NCBI GenBank assembly: GCA_031266955.1
Contig: JAISAA010000023.1
Location: forward strand, 1-15,653
DNA: 15,653 bases
Direction of reading: 5' to 3'
From: Oscillospiraceae bacterium
GTDB lineage: Bacteria; Bacillota; Clostridia; Oscillospirales; Oscillospiraceae
Under the pieces are notes generated by a model that saw nothing but the letters and a program-made list of their open reading frames with translations, made no database searches and was not told the DNA's origin. Both the position numbers and the translations under genes were made by a program. Of the stretch, positions 1 through 8,209 are shown in pieces; position 1 is the stretch's first letter, and every line of letters begins with the position of its first letter.

Positions 1-108
1 TCTTCCGCGTCTACGACGCTCAACATTTACGCACACGAGTTCGCGGAGTCGCAGGCTCTGGCGAGTAACGCTATAGCGAACGCGTTAGAGCTCACGTTTT
101 CGCGGTAA
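1..108 (+). CDS. Tyrosine recombinase/integrase, C-terminal fragment (5' truncated by window edge)
   Basis: Frame 1 is open from the first base to a TAA at 106-108, giving 35 residues. The peptide contains STTLNIYAHEF, which matches the end of the catalytic domain of phage/transposon tyrosine recombinases (compare TT-x-x-Y-x-H in XerC/XerD and Tn916-type integrases). The Tyr at about residue 10 would be the DNA-cleaving nucleophile. A helical tail follows (AESQALASNAIANAL), as is usual after that Tyr. The rest of the gene lies outside the window, so its intactness and element type cannot be judged. No attachment-site duplication is visible nearby. The assignment rests on this one motif and the tail. 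Confidence 0.75.
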   Translation, partial: SSASTTLNIYAHEFAESQALASNAIANALELTFSR

Positions 109-204
109 TGACCAAACAAAGACCAAGCGGCGGGTCAGCAGAAAACAAATTCCGAGAAAGAGTTGCAACGCAATCGCTTTTGCGGGGTGAGGGTTGGCGG
201 GGAA

Positions 205-523
205 GGCGGGTTTGAAACCTGCCCCTACGGGACGGGGATACGTCGGGGCGTCGGGGACGCCGCCCCCTACGGACGGGGGATCGCCGCGCGAATGCGCGTT
301 CCCTGTGCGCGCGGATGTGTGATTTAACGCGTGTGCCCCGTCCCCGTAGGGGCGCGGCACGCCGCGCCCTGACATCCGCACCGTCATATGCCACGGGCGC
401 GATAAAGACCGCGTTCCCCGTAGGGGACGATGGCAATCGTCCCGCGCCTACCGTCCCGTATCCGTTTTACGGTGACGGGCGGATTGCCATCCGCCCCTAC
501 GGCACAACACCCTGTAGGGTCGG
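205..523. repeat. Cluster of five REP-like palindromes sharing a CCCCTACGG tail
   Basis: The spacer between the integrase end and the dCMP deaminase holds five short inverted repeats. Each is joined directly to the 9-mer CCCCTACGG or its complement CCGTAGGGG. Plus-oriented tails sit at 222-230, 264-272 and 494-502; minus-oriented tails sit at 344-352 and 418-426. The stems are 205-213/215-223, 247-252/256-261, 350-358/361-369, 424-431/436-443 and 477-484/489-496. Stem sequences differ from unit to unit while the tail is conserved. A weaker partial unit (CCTGTAGGGTCGG) lies at 511-523. This resembles REP/BIME elements scattered by RAYT-type transposases in other bacteria. No transposase is in the window, so that mechanism is inferred. 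Apart from these units I see nothing in 109-539. Confidence 0.75.
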
Positions 524-539
524 ACACATAGAAACACAG

Positions 540-575
540 AAAATCAGCGCGCATTGCGAACGCGCGCCCGATTTT
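540..575 (-). terminator. Rho-independent terminator of the six-gene minus-strand operon
   Basis: On the minus strand AAAATC and GATTTT form the outer stem, and GCGCGC pairs with GCGCGC inside it. The minus-strand sequence then continues as TTTTCTGTGTTTC. The outer stem overlaps the TAA stop of the dCMP deaminase (576-574), so the hairpin begins inside the stop codon. Confidence 0.7.
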
Positions 576-1056
576 ATATTTTCAAAGCGAGCGAATCGTC
601 CCCATACACCCAATCGCGCACGGGAGTGACCGTGAACTCGTCTTCCCCCGTCCGGCACACGACCTTTGTGATACCCGCGTTTATGATAAGGCGGCGGCAC
701 ATGAGGCAGGACGTTGTGTCGGATAGCAGCTCGTTTGTTTTGCAATTTTGCCCGGCGAGGTACAGCGTGGCGCCGAGCATATCGCGGCGCGCGGCGGAGA
801 TGATAGCGTTCGCCTCCGCGTGTACGCTGCGGCAGAGCTCATACCGCTCGCCGGACGGGATGTTCAGCTCGTCACGCGTGCATTTCCCGAGGTCGAGGCA
901 ATTTTTCCGGCCGCGCGGCGCGCCGTTGTAGCCTGTGGCGACGATTTCGTCGTTGTGTACGATTATCGCTCCGTACTTGCGGCGCAGACAGGTCGAACGC
1001 TCCATTACGGTTTCGGCAATGTCAAGATAGTAATTTTCTTTTTCGCGGCGTGCCAT
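574..1056 (-). CDS. comEB: dCMP deaminase (ComEB-type cytidine/deoxycytidylate deaminase)
   Basis: This 160-residue protein would deaminate dCMP to dUMP in the cytoplasm, feeding dTMP synthesis. The deaminase zinc motifs are visible: HAEANAI at 79-85 (His79 zinc ligand, Glu81 catalytic) and SCLMC at 116-120 (Cys117 and Cys120 zinc ligands). GYNGAPRG (42-49) and the Cys-rich segment 53-75 are also typical of dCMP deaminases. The usual Pro before the CxxC is Ser here, which should not abolish zinc binding. Length is normal for the family. GGAGG lies about 9 bases upstream of the ATG. It is the last gene of the operon, 50 bases after the membrane protein gene. In Bacillus the homologue sits in the comE operon, but no competence gene is adjacent here. 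Confidence 0.93.
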   Translation of the reverse strand: MARREKENYYLDIAETVMERSTCLRRKYGAIIVHNDEIVATGYNGAPRGRKNCLDLGKCTRDELNIPSGERYELCRSVHAEANAIISAARRDMLGATLYLAGQNCKTNELLSDTTSCLMCRRLIINAGITKVVCRTGEDEFTVTPVRDWVYGDDSLALKI

Positions 1057-1106
1057 AAGCTTTTACCTCCGGATAATAAAATTCAGGGATAGGGTAAGCG
1101 GTTTTT

Positions 1107-3302
1107 TTATGATTTCACGCGCAAGGCGGAAAACAGCTCCAGCAGCGCGGTCAGCACAACGGACGTGAGCATAAACAGCACAAGCGTTCCGGGTCTCGCG
1201 GCGGCCGCGCCGCCCGACCAGACGCGGATCGACATCAGCAGCACGCCCACCGCCGCCGACGCTATCGAGTTCGCGGTCATGATCAGCGACACAATTTTCA
1301 TCGCGCGCGCCGCCGCGATAAGCCCGCTGAGCTCCGGCAAGCCGCCTCGGGCGCATATGGCGGCGGCGCGGGAGCCGCTTTCGCCGACCGAGTCCCCCAG
1401 CTCATACGCGCTGCGGATCGGCAAAAGCTCAAAATCCTCCATCGGTATCTTGAACTTCTGCTCTATCGTCATCGGAGTGATATTAAAATCGCGCACCGTC
1501 AGAAACAGCCGCGAGGTGTGCCGCAGCACGGAAAGCAAGGCGTTCCGAACGGCGCCGGACGGCCTGTAGTCCACCGAGAACATCGCTATCAGCCTCTTGT
1601 CCACGGCGGTGTAGATCGAATTGCTGAGCTTCAGCTCGTCCGGGACGCGGATGCCGTGCAGATTCATAAAGGCGTAGTTGCCGGTTAGCACGTTTTCGCC
1701 GCGGATGACCCCCGATACTCCGCCCTCGCTGACCGCGAAATCCTGCGTGGTTATCAGGCTCATCCCCTCTTTGACGAGTATTTCAGTAAACTTTCGCGCC
1801 AGACACGAGCCGGAGGCGACGATAAGGCTTGCCGTGTAGCGTATCGCCTTTTCGGGCGAGACCTGCTCCAATATGCGCAAGCCGCCGAGGTCGAGCGTAT
1901 CCGGCGGATATACGTCGTCGTCGCCGACACAGCAGCCGTCGATATAAAAAACATCCTCCGCGCCGCCGGCGCCGGCTATCGCCGTATTTCTCCGCTTCGC
2001 GCGGCGCACGGCGGAGCGGAACGGCATTGCGAACGCCGTCGTCGCCGTAAAGGCGGCGCTCGCCGCCGCCGTTGCGGAGAGCATCGCGGGGACGTATTCA
2101 AGACTTTTGTGCGCGACCGCCGCGTACAGCGAAATTACGGCGCAGAAAATCATCAGGATCGGCGAGGCGTAGGAATAGGCCGTTTCGCATACGTCCCGCT
2201 CGGACAGATTGTCGTCAAAGCCGCGCTGCCGCCCCATCGCTTTCCGCAGCACTGTTCTGTCAAGGTCCGACCGGCGCTCTGAGACGACGGAATACGGGTC
2301 TTTTACCGTCGCCGCCGTGCGCAGGGTGTCGGCGAGCGAATGTGTGTACAGCCTCTCGCCCCAGATGGCGAACGTCAAAGAGAGCGCAGCCGCCGCGGAA
2401 TACGGCAGCGCGTTACCGCCGGAGCTCAGCCCGTATATCCCCGCGAGAACGGACACGGAGCACGAGATAAAGACAAGCGACTCCGCCGAAGCTTTCCCCG
2501 TGAAAAGCTCCCTCGCGCCCCTTATAAGAATATCGACGCCGAGCAGCATAACAGCAAGCTGCGCAATGAGCAGCGCCCCTCTCGCGTAAACGGCGTTCCG
2601 CCCTATGCCGAACGGCATTTTGCCGCCGCCCTCGAACACAAACGTCAAAACCGTAATGGCTATCGCCAGCACAAGCGCCAGCACGGACCTTCCGGACAGG
2701 GAATTGCATCGCGCGGCGTAGTACCGCGCGCGCTCACGGTAATCGGGCTCCGGGAGTCTTTTTTCGGGCTCCGGCTCGGTAAACGGCTCCGGCTGACGGG
2801 CGCTGCGCGGGAAGAAGATACCGCGACGGGGCTCGGAGCGCGTCTCGTCCGCCGCGCTTTCGATAGCTTCCGTCACAGAGCGTATTATCTCGTCGTCGGG
2901 CTCCTCGGAGGAATATTTGTAGTTTTCAAAAAACTCCAGGTCCCGATCCTCCGCCTCGAAGGTTTCTATCGGGCGGACGCGGGGCTCTATCTCTGGCGGC
3001 GTTTCCGGGAGCTCGGACGCTTCGGGCGCGGGCAGCTTCTGCATGGGCAATTTCTGAACGGGCTTCGCGGGCGCAAGCTCAGGCTTCGGCTCCGGGTATT
3101 CCGCAGGCCACGCCGACGCGGGCGCCGCGGGCGGCGTTTCCGGCGGCAAGCTGTCCGCCCCGCCCGACTCTTCGAGCACTATGCGGCGCGCTTTTTCGTC
3201 AAGCACGTCCTTCGGCGTCTTTTTGTCGCCGTCTATGTAGGAGCTGCCCTTGTATTCCGCCAAAATGGATTCCAGAGTGAATTCTTCTTCGTCGCGTCCC
3301 AT
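1107..3302 (-). CDS. Degenerate heavy-metal (P1B-like) P-type ATPase homologue with acidic/proline-rich N-terminal tail
   Basis: This 731-residue membrane protein has residues 1-200 hydrophilic and rich in Glu and Pro, then about eight membrane segments (near 205-224, 238-260, 275-292, 300-316, 377-397, 403-426, 668-690 and 704-725). The order matches P1B ATPases: transmembrane pairs, a linker, a transmembrane pair, a cytosolic P/N region, and a final pair. Recognisable relics include AKRRNTAIAG (435-444), a block around IDGCC (454-458) where DKTGT should be, SGSCLARK (497-504) where the HP motif should be, ENVLTGN (536-542) and LTVRDFNITP (601-610) where TGDN should be. CPC is MPF (426-428), and the TGES actuator motif is absent from the short 320-375 loop. 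I infer it cannot transport ions by the normal phospho-cycle. Its role is unknown; a sensor, scaffold or regulatory partner is possible. GGGGGA lies upstream of the ATG. It lies 23 bases after rlmB. Confidence 0.75.
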   Translation of the reverse strand: MGRDEEEFTLESILAEYKGSSYIDGDKKTPKDVLDEKARRIVLEESGGADSLPPETPPAAPASAWPAEYPEPKPELAPAKPVQKLPMQKLPAPEASELPETPPEIEPRVRPIETFEAEDRDLEFFENYKYSSEEPDDEIIRSVTEAIESAADETRSEPRRGIFFPRSARQPEPFTEPEPEKRLPEPDYRERARYYAARCNSLSGRSVLALVLAIAITVLTFVFEGGGKMPFGIGRNAVYARGALLIAQLAVMLLGVDILIRGARELFTGKASAESLVFISCSVSVLAGIYGLSSGGNALPYSAAAALSLTFAIWGERLYTHSLADTLRTAATVKDPYSVVSERRSDLDRTVLRKAMGRQRGFDDNLSERDVCETAYSYASPILMIFCAVISLYAAVAHKSLEYVPAMLSATAAASAAFTATTAFAMPFRSAVRRAKRRNTAIAGAGGAEDVFYIDGCCVGDDDVYPPDTLDLGGLRILEQVSPEKAIRYTASLIVASGSCLARKFTEILVKEGMSLITTQDFAVSEGGVSGVIRGENVLTGNYAFMNLHGIRVPDELKLSNSIYTAVDKRLIAMFSVDYRPSGAVRNALLSVLRHTSRLFLTVRDFNITPMTIEQKFKIPMEDFELLPIRSAYELGDSVGESGSRAAAICARGGLPELSGLIAAARAMKIVSLIMTANSIASAAVGVLLMSIRVWSGGAAAARPGTLVLFMLTSVVLTALLELFSALRVKS

Positions 3303-3325
3303 ATATCTATCCCCCGTTTCCGTGT

Positions 3326-4177
3326 TTATACGAAACCGCGCTGTCTCGAGGCTTCGTAAATGAGCACCGCCGCCGAAACAGACGCGTTAAGTGAGGAAAT
3401 CCTGCCCGTCATCGGGATTTTCACAGAAAAGTCGCAATTCTCCGCGACAAGGCGCCCGAGCCCGCGCCCCTCCGAGCCGACGACTATCGCCGCGGGGCCG
3501 GTCAAATCGGTTTCCCACAGAGTTTTGTCCCCGTCCGGGGCCGCCCCGTAGATCCACAGCCCCGCCGCCTTCAGCTCTTTAAGCGCCGCCGTGATATTCG
3601 CGACGCGCGCCGTCGGCAGATGAAACACCGCTCCCGCCGAAGTCTTTGCCACGACAGCCGTGAGACCGGCGCTGCGCCGCTTGGGGATAATGACTCCGTG
3701 CGCGCCCGCGGCCTCCGCCGTACGGATGATCGCCCCGAGGTTGTGCGGGTCTGAAACCTCGTCACAGACGATCACGAGGGGCTGCTCGCCGCGTTCGCGC
3801 GCGGCGCCGAGTATATCCTCTATTGAAGCATATTCCGTCGCCGGGATGCTCGCCGCCACACCCTGATACGCGGATGTGCCGCTGATCCATTCAAGCTTTC
3901 GCTTGTCCGCGCGGACGACCACCGCTCCGGCTTCCCGCGCCATCGCGGCTATACGCGCCAGCGCGGGCGAATCCTCGTCCTTTGAGATATACACCTTGTC
4001 GAGCGTAAGCCCCGCGCGCAGGGCTTCTAAAACGGTGTTGCGCCCGCAAATGCTCTCGGCGCCGGTCGTTTCCTCCGCTTCGCCGTACCGCGGGCCGGCG
4101 CCGCCGTTTATCCGCCGCGTATTATCGGCTGATGCCCGGCCTGCGCGCGGGAATCCGCGCCTGTCTCCGTTACTCAT
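3326..4177 (-). CDS. rlmB: 23S rRNA (guanosine-2'-O)-methyltransferase RlmB / TrmH family
   Basis: This 283-residue SpoU/TrmH-family enzyme transfers a methyl group from S-adenosylmethionine to a ribose 2'-OH in RNA. The N-terminal substrate-binding domain spans about 41-115 (GRNTVLEAL, then YQGVAA). The trefoil-knot catalytic domain carries all three motifs: DPHNLGAIIRTAEAAG (143-158), VGSEGRGL (233-240) and IPMTGRISSLNASVSA (254-269). The first 40 residues are a basic, low-complexity extension, common in Firmicutes RlmB. The start lies 3 bases after the metK stop and lacks a clear Shine-Dalgarno, so translation is probably coupled to metK. That adjacency is functionally apt, because MetK makes its methyl donor. 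It could modify a site other than G2251; family membership is secure, the exact target less so. Confidence 0.92.
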   Translation of the reverse strand: MSNGDRRGFPRAGRASADNTRRINGGAGPRYGEAEETTGAESICGRNTVLEALRAGLTLDKVYISKDEDSPALARIAAMAREAGAVVVRADKRKLEWISGTSAYQGVAASIPATEYASIEDILGAARERGEQPLVIVCDEVSDPHNLGAIIRTAEAAGAHGVIIPKRRSAGLTAVVAKTSAGAVFHLPTARVANITAALKELKAAGLWIYGAAPDGDKTLWETDLTGPAAIVVGSEGRGLGRLVAENCDFSVKIPMTGRISSLNASVSAAVLIYEASRQRGFV

Positions 4178-4180
4178 GGC

Positions 4181-5341
4181 TTAAAGATACGCGCGCAGCG
4201 CGTCTGCCGCGTCAAGGCGCTCCCACGGCAGGTCTATATCCGTTCTGCCGAAATGACCGTATGCCGCGACGGGCTGATATATCGGGCGGGCGAGGTCGAG
4301 ACGCGATATTATACGCGACGGGCGCAAATCGAATTCCCGAACGACAAGCTCCGCGATGCGCTCGTCGGAAATCGCGCCCGTGCCGCGCGTGTCCACAAGC
4401 ACGGAAACGGGGCGCGCGACGCCTATCGCGTAGGCGATCTCTATCTGGCAGGCCCGCGCGAGACCCGCCGCGACGATGTTTTTGGCGATATAGCGCGCCA
4501 TATACGCCGCCGAGCGGTCTACCTTGGTCGGGTCCTTGCCGGAAAACGAGCCGCCGCCGTGCGAGGCGTACCCGCCGTATGTATCGACGATGATCTTGCG
4601 CCCCGTGAGCCCGGAGTCGCCGACGGGCCCGCCCGTCACAAAGCGCCCCGTCGGGTTGACGAAAATCTTTGTGTCCTTCGTTATGAGCCCCGCGGGGATC
4701 ACGGGCTTTATCACGGCGTCCGTCACGGCTTCGCGAAGTGTCTGCTGGGATACGTCCGAGTCGTGCTGCGTCGAGACCACGACGGCGGGGACGCGGGCCA
4801 CGCGCCCGTCCTCCCCGTATTCGACCGTGACCTGCGTCTTTCCGTCCGGGCGCAGAAAGCCGAGCTCGCCAGATTTTCTGACGGCGGCAAGACGGCGCGA
4901 GAGCGCGTGCGCGAGGGAAATGGGCGCGGGCATATATTCCGGCGTCTCGTCGCAGGCGAAGCCGAACATCATCCCCTGGTCTCCGGCGCCCGTGTCGCCG
5001 TCGTCGTCGTACGCGCTGTTTACGCCTTGGGCGATGTCCGGGCTTTGCTCGTCTATCGCCGTTATCACGGCGGCGCTTTTCGCGTCAAAGCCGTATTCCG
5101 GGTTTGTGTAGCCGATTTTTTCTATCGTGCGCCGAGCCACGGCGGGGATGTCCACGTACGTATTCGTGGATATCTCGCCCATAACGAGCACGAGCCCCGT
5201 CGTCGTGATACATTCGCAGGCTACGCGCGCGCCCGGATCCCCGGCGATCATCGCGTCGAGCACGCCGTCCGATATCTGGTCGCAAATCTTATCCGGGTGC
5301 CCCTCGGTCACCGACTCTGATGTGAAAATCCTGTTTGACAT
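4181..5341 (-). CDS. metK: S-adenosylmethionine synthase
   Basis: MetK condenses methionine and ATP to S-adenosylmethionine, a cytoplasmic tetramer in its family. The 386 residues are a normal length. Signatures include EGHPDK (13-18), the first PROSITE-type motif GAGDQG (118-123), and the phosphate loop GGGSFSGKD (262-270) followed by PTKVDRSAAY (271-280). The loop has Ser where most homologues have Ala (GGGAFSGKD), a mild variation. The C-terminus AYGHFGR...PWE is typical. The ATG start matches the conserved N-terminus (RIFTSESVTEGHPDK). The upstream GGAG is rather distant, about 14 bases. The gap to tldE is only 43 bases, too short for a SAM riboswitch, so expression probably depends on the operon promoters upstream of tldD. 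Confidence 0.97.
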   Translation of the reverse strand: MSNRIFTSESVTEGHPDKICDQISDGVLDAMIAGDPGARVACECITTTGLVLVMGEISTNTYVDIPAVARRTIEKIGYTNPEYGFDAKSAAVITAIDEQSPDIAQGVNSAYDDDGDTGAGDQGMMFGFACDETPEYMPAPISLAHALSRRLAAVRKSGELGFLRPDGKTQVTVEYGEDGRVARVPAVVVSTQHDSDVSQQTLREAVTDAVIKPVIPAGLITKDTKIFVNPTGRFVTGGPVGDSGLTGRKIIVDTYGGYASHGGGSFSGKDPTKVDRSAAYMARYIAKNIVAAGLARACQIEIAYAIGVARPVSVLVDTRGTGAISDERIAELVVREFDLRPSRIISRLDLARPIYQPVAAYGHFGRTDIDLPWERLDAADALRAYL

Positions 5342-5384
5342 ATTTCTTGATAAAACTCCAATTCTCCGAGTTGTTTTTTTGAGG

Positions 5385-6677
5385 CTATTTGCCGGAGATC
5401 GTGACGCCCTCGAAAGCGACCCACGGCATAAGGCAGCCGTCGTCCACCGTCTCGCGTGAAATCCCGATTATATTCTTTATCATATCGAAAATATTGCCGG
5501 AAATCATCGTCTCGTTGACGGCCTCGCCGATCTCGCCGCCGCGTATCCGGAAGCTCTGCCGCGTGACGAACGAAAAATCGCCGTTCGGCGCGGGCGAGCC
5601 GCCCGTGAAGCTGTTGAGCAGCAGCCCGTCGTCGATATCAGCCAAAATGTTGAGATAGCTCCGCTCGCCGGGCTTCACTATCGCGCACGACGTGCATTTC
5701 GCGCGCGGCAGCTTCGTTTTCAGCGCGCCGTAGCGCGAGAGCATATAGCTTGTGAGATTGCCGTCCTCGATTATTTTCTGCTCTTCAAGTATGTGCCCGT
5801 CCGACACTCTCGGCGGGAATATGAGACGCGGGTCAAACGGGTCGCACGTCACGGAAAGGCTTTCGGAGGCGACTTTTTCGCCCGTTTTGCCGATCCAGGG
5901 GCTTATGCCCATGATCATCGGGCTGTCCGACGCGCCGAGCGACAGCGCCGTCGATAAAATCGACTCGAAGCACTCGGGACTGAGCAGCAACTTCCCGACG
6001 AATTTTCCGCTCATCGGAACGGGGTCGAGCTGCTTCACGCAGTCGCTGAGCGTTCTTCGCACAAACTCGCGCTCAAACGCCGATTTATTGAGATCAGGGG
6101 CGGAATATCCGACGCCGCTGCCCGTCGTGACCTTGTCCCCGTCGCGCGCGACGAAGCCCGCCGACAAAGTGTAGTTCCCCCCGCGTCCGTAATAGCGTGA
6201 GCCGTTTGAGTTCGCGTAAACGCCGTGCGAGTCGGAGAAGCTCATATTGAGCTTTTCGATGGCGATTTTAGGATAATCGCGCGCGCAGCCGTCGATAAAG
6301 TCCCGTGCGCCGTCGTAGAGCTTTTCGGGCTCGCCCTCCGTCGGCCCGAGCTCGTAATCGTAATCGCCGAAGCTTTCGGGTATTATTTCGGCCTCGTCGG
6401 GCTCGGACACCTCGGCTGCCTCTATCGCGCTTTTTACGGATAGATCCACGCTTTCGCGGTCTATGCCGTTCATCGAGTAATTCCCGCGCCGCCCGCCGAT
6501 GAGCGCACGGATCGATATGCTCGCGCCCACCGCCGTCTGCATCATAGACATTTCGCCGTATTCGGCCTGTAAATTATCCGCTAACACGTGGTTCACAACG
6601 ACATTCGCGCCGTCCGCGCCGCGCTTTTTAAGCTCCGCGAGCGCGTATTCGGCGATTTCCATAAGCTTATCTTTCAC
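5385..6677 (-). CDS. pmbA: TldE/PmbA metalloprotease subunit (non-catalytic partner of TldD)
   Basis: This 430-residue protein belongs to the TldD/PmbA (U62) family. In characterised cases TldE forms a heterodimer with TldD and helps degrade unstructured peptides, for example in microcin B17 maturation and CcdA turnover. The protein shows the family fold markers: SDSHGVYANSNGSRYY (147-162) in the N-terminal half and a C-terminal barrel with LNSFTGG and FSFVTRQSFRIRGGEIGEAV. It lacks a HExxxH zinc motif, as expected for TldE. The start is GTG at 6677, with AAGGAG at 6692-6687 and 9-base spacing. It lies 25 bases after tldD on the same strand, which supports a TldD/E pair. Confidence 0.92.
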   Translation of the reverse strand: MKDKLMEIAEYALAELKKRGADGANVVVNHVLADNLQAEYGEMSMMQTAVGASISIRALIGGRRGNYSMNGIDRESVDLSVKSAIEAAEVSEPDEAEIIPESFGDYDYELGPTEGEPEKLYDGARDFIDGCARDYPKIAIEKLNMSFSDSHGVYANSNGSRYYGRGGNYTLSAGFVARDGDKVTTGSGVGYSAPDLNKSAFEREFVRRTLSDCVKQLDPVPMSGKFVGKLLLSPECFESILSTALSLGASDSPMIMGISPWIGKTGEKVASESLSVTCDPFDPRLIFPPRVSDGHILEEQKIIEDGNLTSYMLSRYGALKTKLPRAKCTSCAIVKPGERSYLNILADIDDGLLLNSFTGGSPAPNGDFSFVTRQSFRIRGGEIGEAVNETMISGNIFDMIKNIIGISRETVDDGCLMPWVAFEGVTISGK

Positions 6678-6702
6678 CGGTTTTCACTCCTTCTTAATTA
6701 TA

Positions 6703-8085
6703 TTATCTGCCGCCTATCGTGATCTTGCATTTTATCGACGGACCGCCCATACCGACGGGCATACTCTGCCCCGATTTTCCGCAAGTGCCGGAGCCGTTCC
6801 AGCACAGCTCGTCGGACACCATCGTGACGGTTTTGAGCATATCGAACGCGACGCCCGAAACAGTAGTATCGCGTATCGCCCGCCCGAGCTTTCCTTTTTT
6901 GATCTCATAGCCCATCGTGACGCCGAACATAAATTCGCTCGTCAAATCGGCCGAGCCGTTGCCCGTTTGGGTCAGGAAATACCCATTGTCCACAGAAGCT
7001 ATCATATCCTGAAGCTTGTCGTTCCCCGGCAGGATCGCCGTGTTGCGCATGCGCACTATCGGCTCCGCCTGGAACGATTCCGCGCGCGCGTTGCCTGTCG
7101 GTTCCGTGTCGAAGTGGCGCGCCGTGTCGCGGCTGTGCATAAAGCCGCGCAGCACGCCGTTTTCGATGATTTTGACGTCGCGCGCCGGCGTACCCTCGTC
7201 GTCAACGAGGACGTTTTGCGGCAGCGCCTCGCCGTAGGCCGTGTTCGCGAAGTCGGTTATGCTGATGAGCTCGCTGGCGACGCTCTTGCCGAGATTCGGG
7301 CCGGCGACGCTGCCGGAGCGGACTAAGTCGGCCTCCGTCGGGTGTCCTATCGCCTCGTGCGCGAGCATCCCGCCGAGATTTGAGTCTATTATCACGTCGC
7401 ATACGCCGGCGTCCGGGAAAACGCCCTCGCGCTTTTGCATCAGCTTTTCATACGTCTCGTCGATTTTTGAGAAAAGCGCCTCCGGCGAGCTGTAGCGGTC
7501 GGGGATAAAGCCCGTCCCGTGGTCGAAATCCGAATACTCGACGACAGTTCCGTCCGGCGCCGTGACGCACAGGGAAAAGTATACCGTCGCCCGCGGGAGC
7601 ATAGAGTACAAATCGGCACCGTCGCTCGTGACGATAACCTTTTCGGCGGCGTCGCTTATCATAGCGACTGTGCGCGCGGCAAGGCCCGGATATTTTTTGA
7701 CTATGTACGAGTCGAGCTCTCGCGTGAATTCCATAACGGCGCGCTGCTCCGCGTCGTTTTCGTTGGGCTTTGTCGCGAATTTGCCCGGCGGCGCGGACGG
7801 CAGCGGCGGATGTTTCACGCCGAGCTTTGTCGACAGCAGCTTCGCGTTGCGCGACGCCGCGGCAAGCGCGTTCTCTATCGCCTTGCCGTCATACGACGTG
7901 TCCGACGCGACGCCCCAATAGCCGCCGTCGTACACCCGCGCGGACATCCCGCCTTCAACGGCGAAAGAATTCCCCCTGACGTTGCCCGACTGGATATAGA
8001 CCATGCGCGAAAGATTCCGCTGCGCCCGCAGCTCTGTGTGGCCCGTAAGCTTTGGCTTGTAAATGCTGAGTAGGTCTTGCAGCAA
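6703..8085 (-). CDS. tldD: TldD metalloprotease subunit (catalytic)
   Basis: This 460-residue protein is the catalytic half of the TldD/TldE peptidase. The zinc motif is HEAIGHPTE (243-251), with His243, His248 and catalytic Glu244. The C-terminal GTCGKSGQ (433-440) supplies the conserved Cys435 expected as third ligand. SRDTA (318-322) and QTGNGSAD (373-380) are further family markers. The start is TTG at 8085: AAGGAGG at 8102-8096 is well placed with about 9 bases of spacing, and no in-frame ATG lies between. It is the first gene of the six-gene operon. Two sigma-A-type promoters are seen in the 269-base divergent spacer. The natural substrate in Firmicutes is unknown and no peptide precursor gene is visible nearby. 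Confidence 0.95.
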   Translation of the reverse strand: MLQDLLSIYKPKLTGHTELRAQRNLSRMVYIQSGNVRGNSFAVEGGMSARVYDGGYWGVASDTSYDGKAIENALAAASRNAKLLSTKLGVKHPPLPSAPPGKFATKPNENDAEQRAVMEFTRELDSYIVKKYPGLAARTVAMISDAAEKVIVTSDGADLYSMLPRATVYFSLCVTAPDGTVVEYSDFDHGTGFIPDRYSSPEALFSKIDETYEKLMQKREGVFPDAGVCDVIIDSNLGGMLAHEAIGHPTEADLVRSGSVAGPNLGKSVASELISITDFANTAYGEALPQNVLVDDEGTPARDVKIIENGVLRGFMHSRDTARHFDTEPTGNARAESFQAEPIVRMRNTAILPGNDKLQDMIASVDNGYFLTQTGNGSADLTSEFMFGVTMGYEIKKGKLGRAIRDTTVSGVAFDMLKTVTMVSDELCWNGSGTCGKSGQSMPVGMGGPSIKCKITIGGR

Positions 8086-8154
8086 GGTAATGCGCCTCCT
8101 TTTAATATAGCGGTTTAATGATTTTCACAAACGGCGGAGCGGTTTGTAAATTGA

Positions 8155-8182
8155 ATTATATCAGCTTTGCCGCAAATTACAA
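8155..8182 (-). promoter_or_regulatory. Candidate promoter, proximal, for the tldD operon
   Basis: On the minus strand TTGTAA (8182-8177) and a perfect TATAAT (8160-8155) are separated by 16 bases. Transcription would begin near 8148, about 63 bases before the tldD TTG start. The -35 is weak. Confidence 0.45.
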
Positions 8183-8209
8183 GGTTTTTATCTCAAATTC
8201 CCGTCTTTT

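Noticed and set aside
205..523. CRISPR array
   Set aside because: Units are irregularly spaced, inverted in both orientations, and share only nine bases plus a variable palindrome. There are no constant repeat/spacer periods and no cas genes.
2340..3359. Long plus-strand open frame (339 codons) opposite the pseudo-ATPase
   Set aside because: The translation is extremely Arg-rich with no ribosome-binding site. The minus-strand frame has membrane segments, a good Shine-Dalgarno and operon context.
4253..5320. Long plus-strand open frame (355 codons) opposite metK
   Set aside because: It is antisense to a highly conserved metK, its Arg/Ala-rich translation has no recognisable motif, and long antisense frames are expected in GC-rich coding DNA.
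5342..5384. Possible SAM riboswitch before metK
   Set aside because: The gap is only 43 bases and lacks the stems a SAM riboswitch needs.
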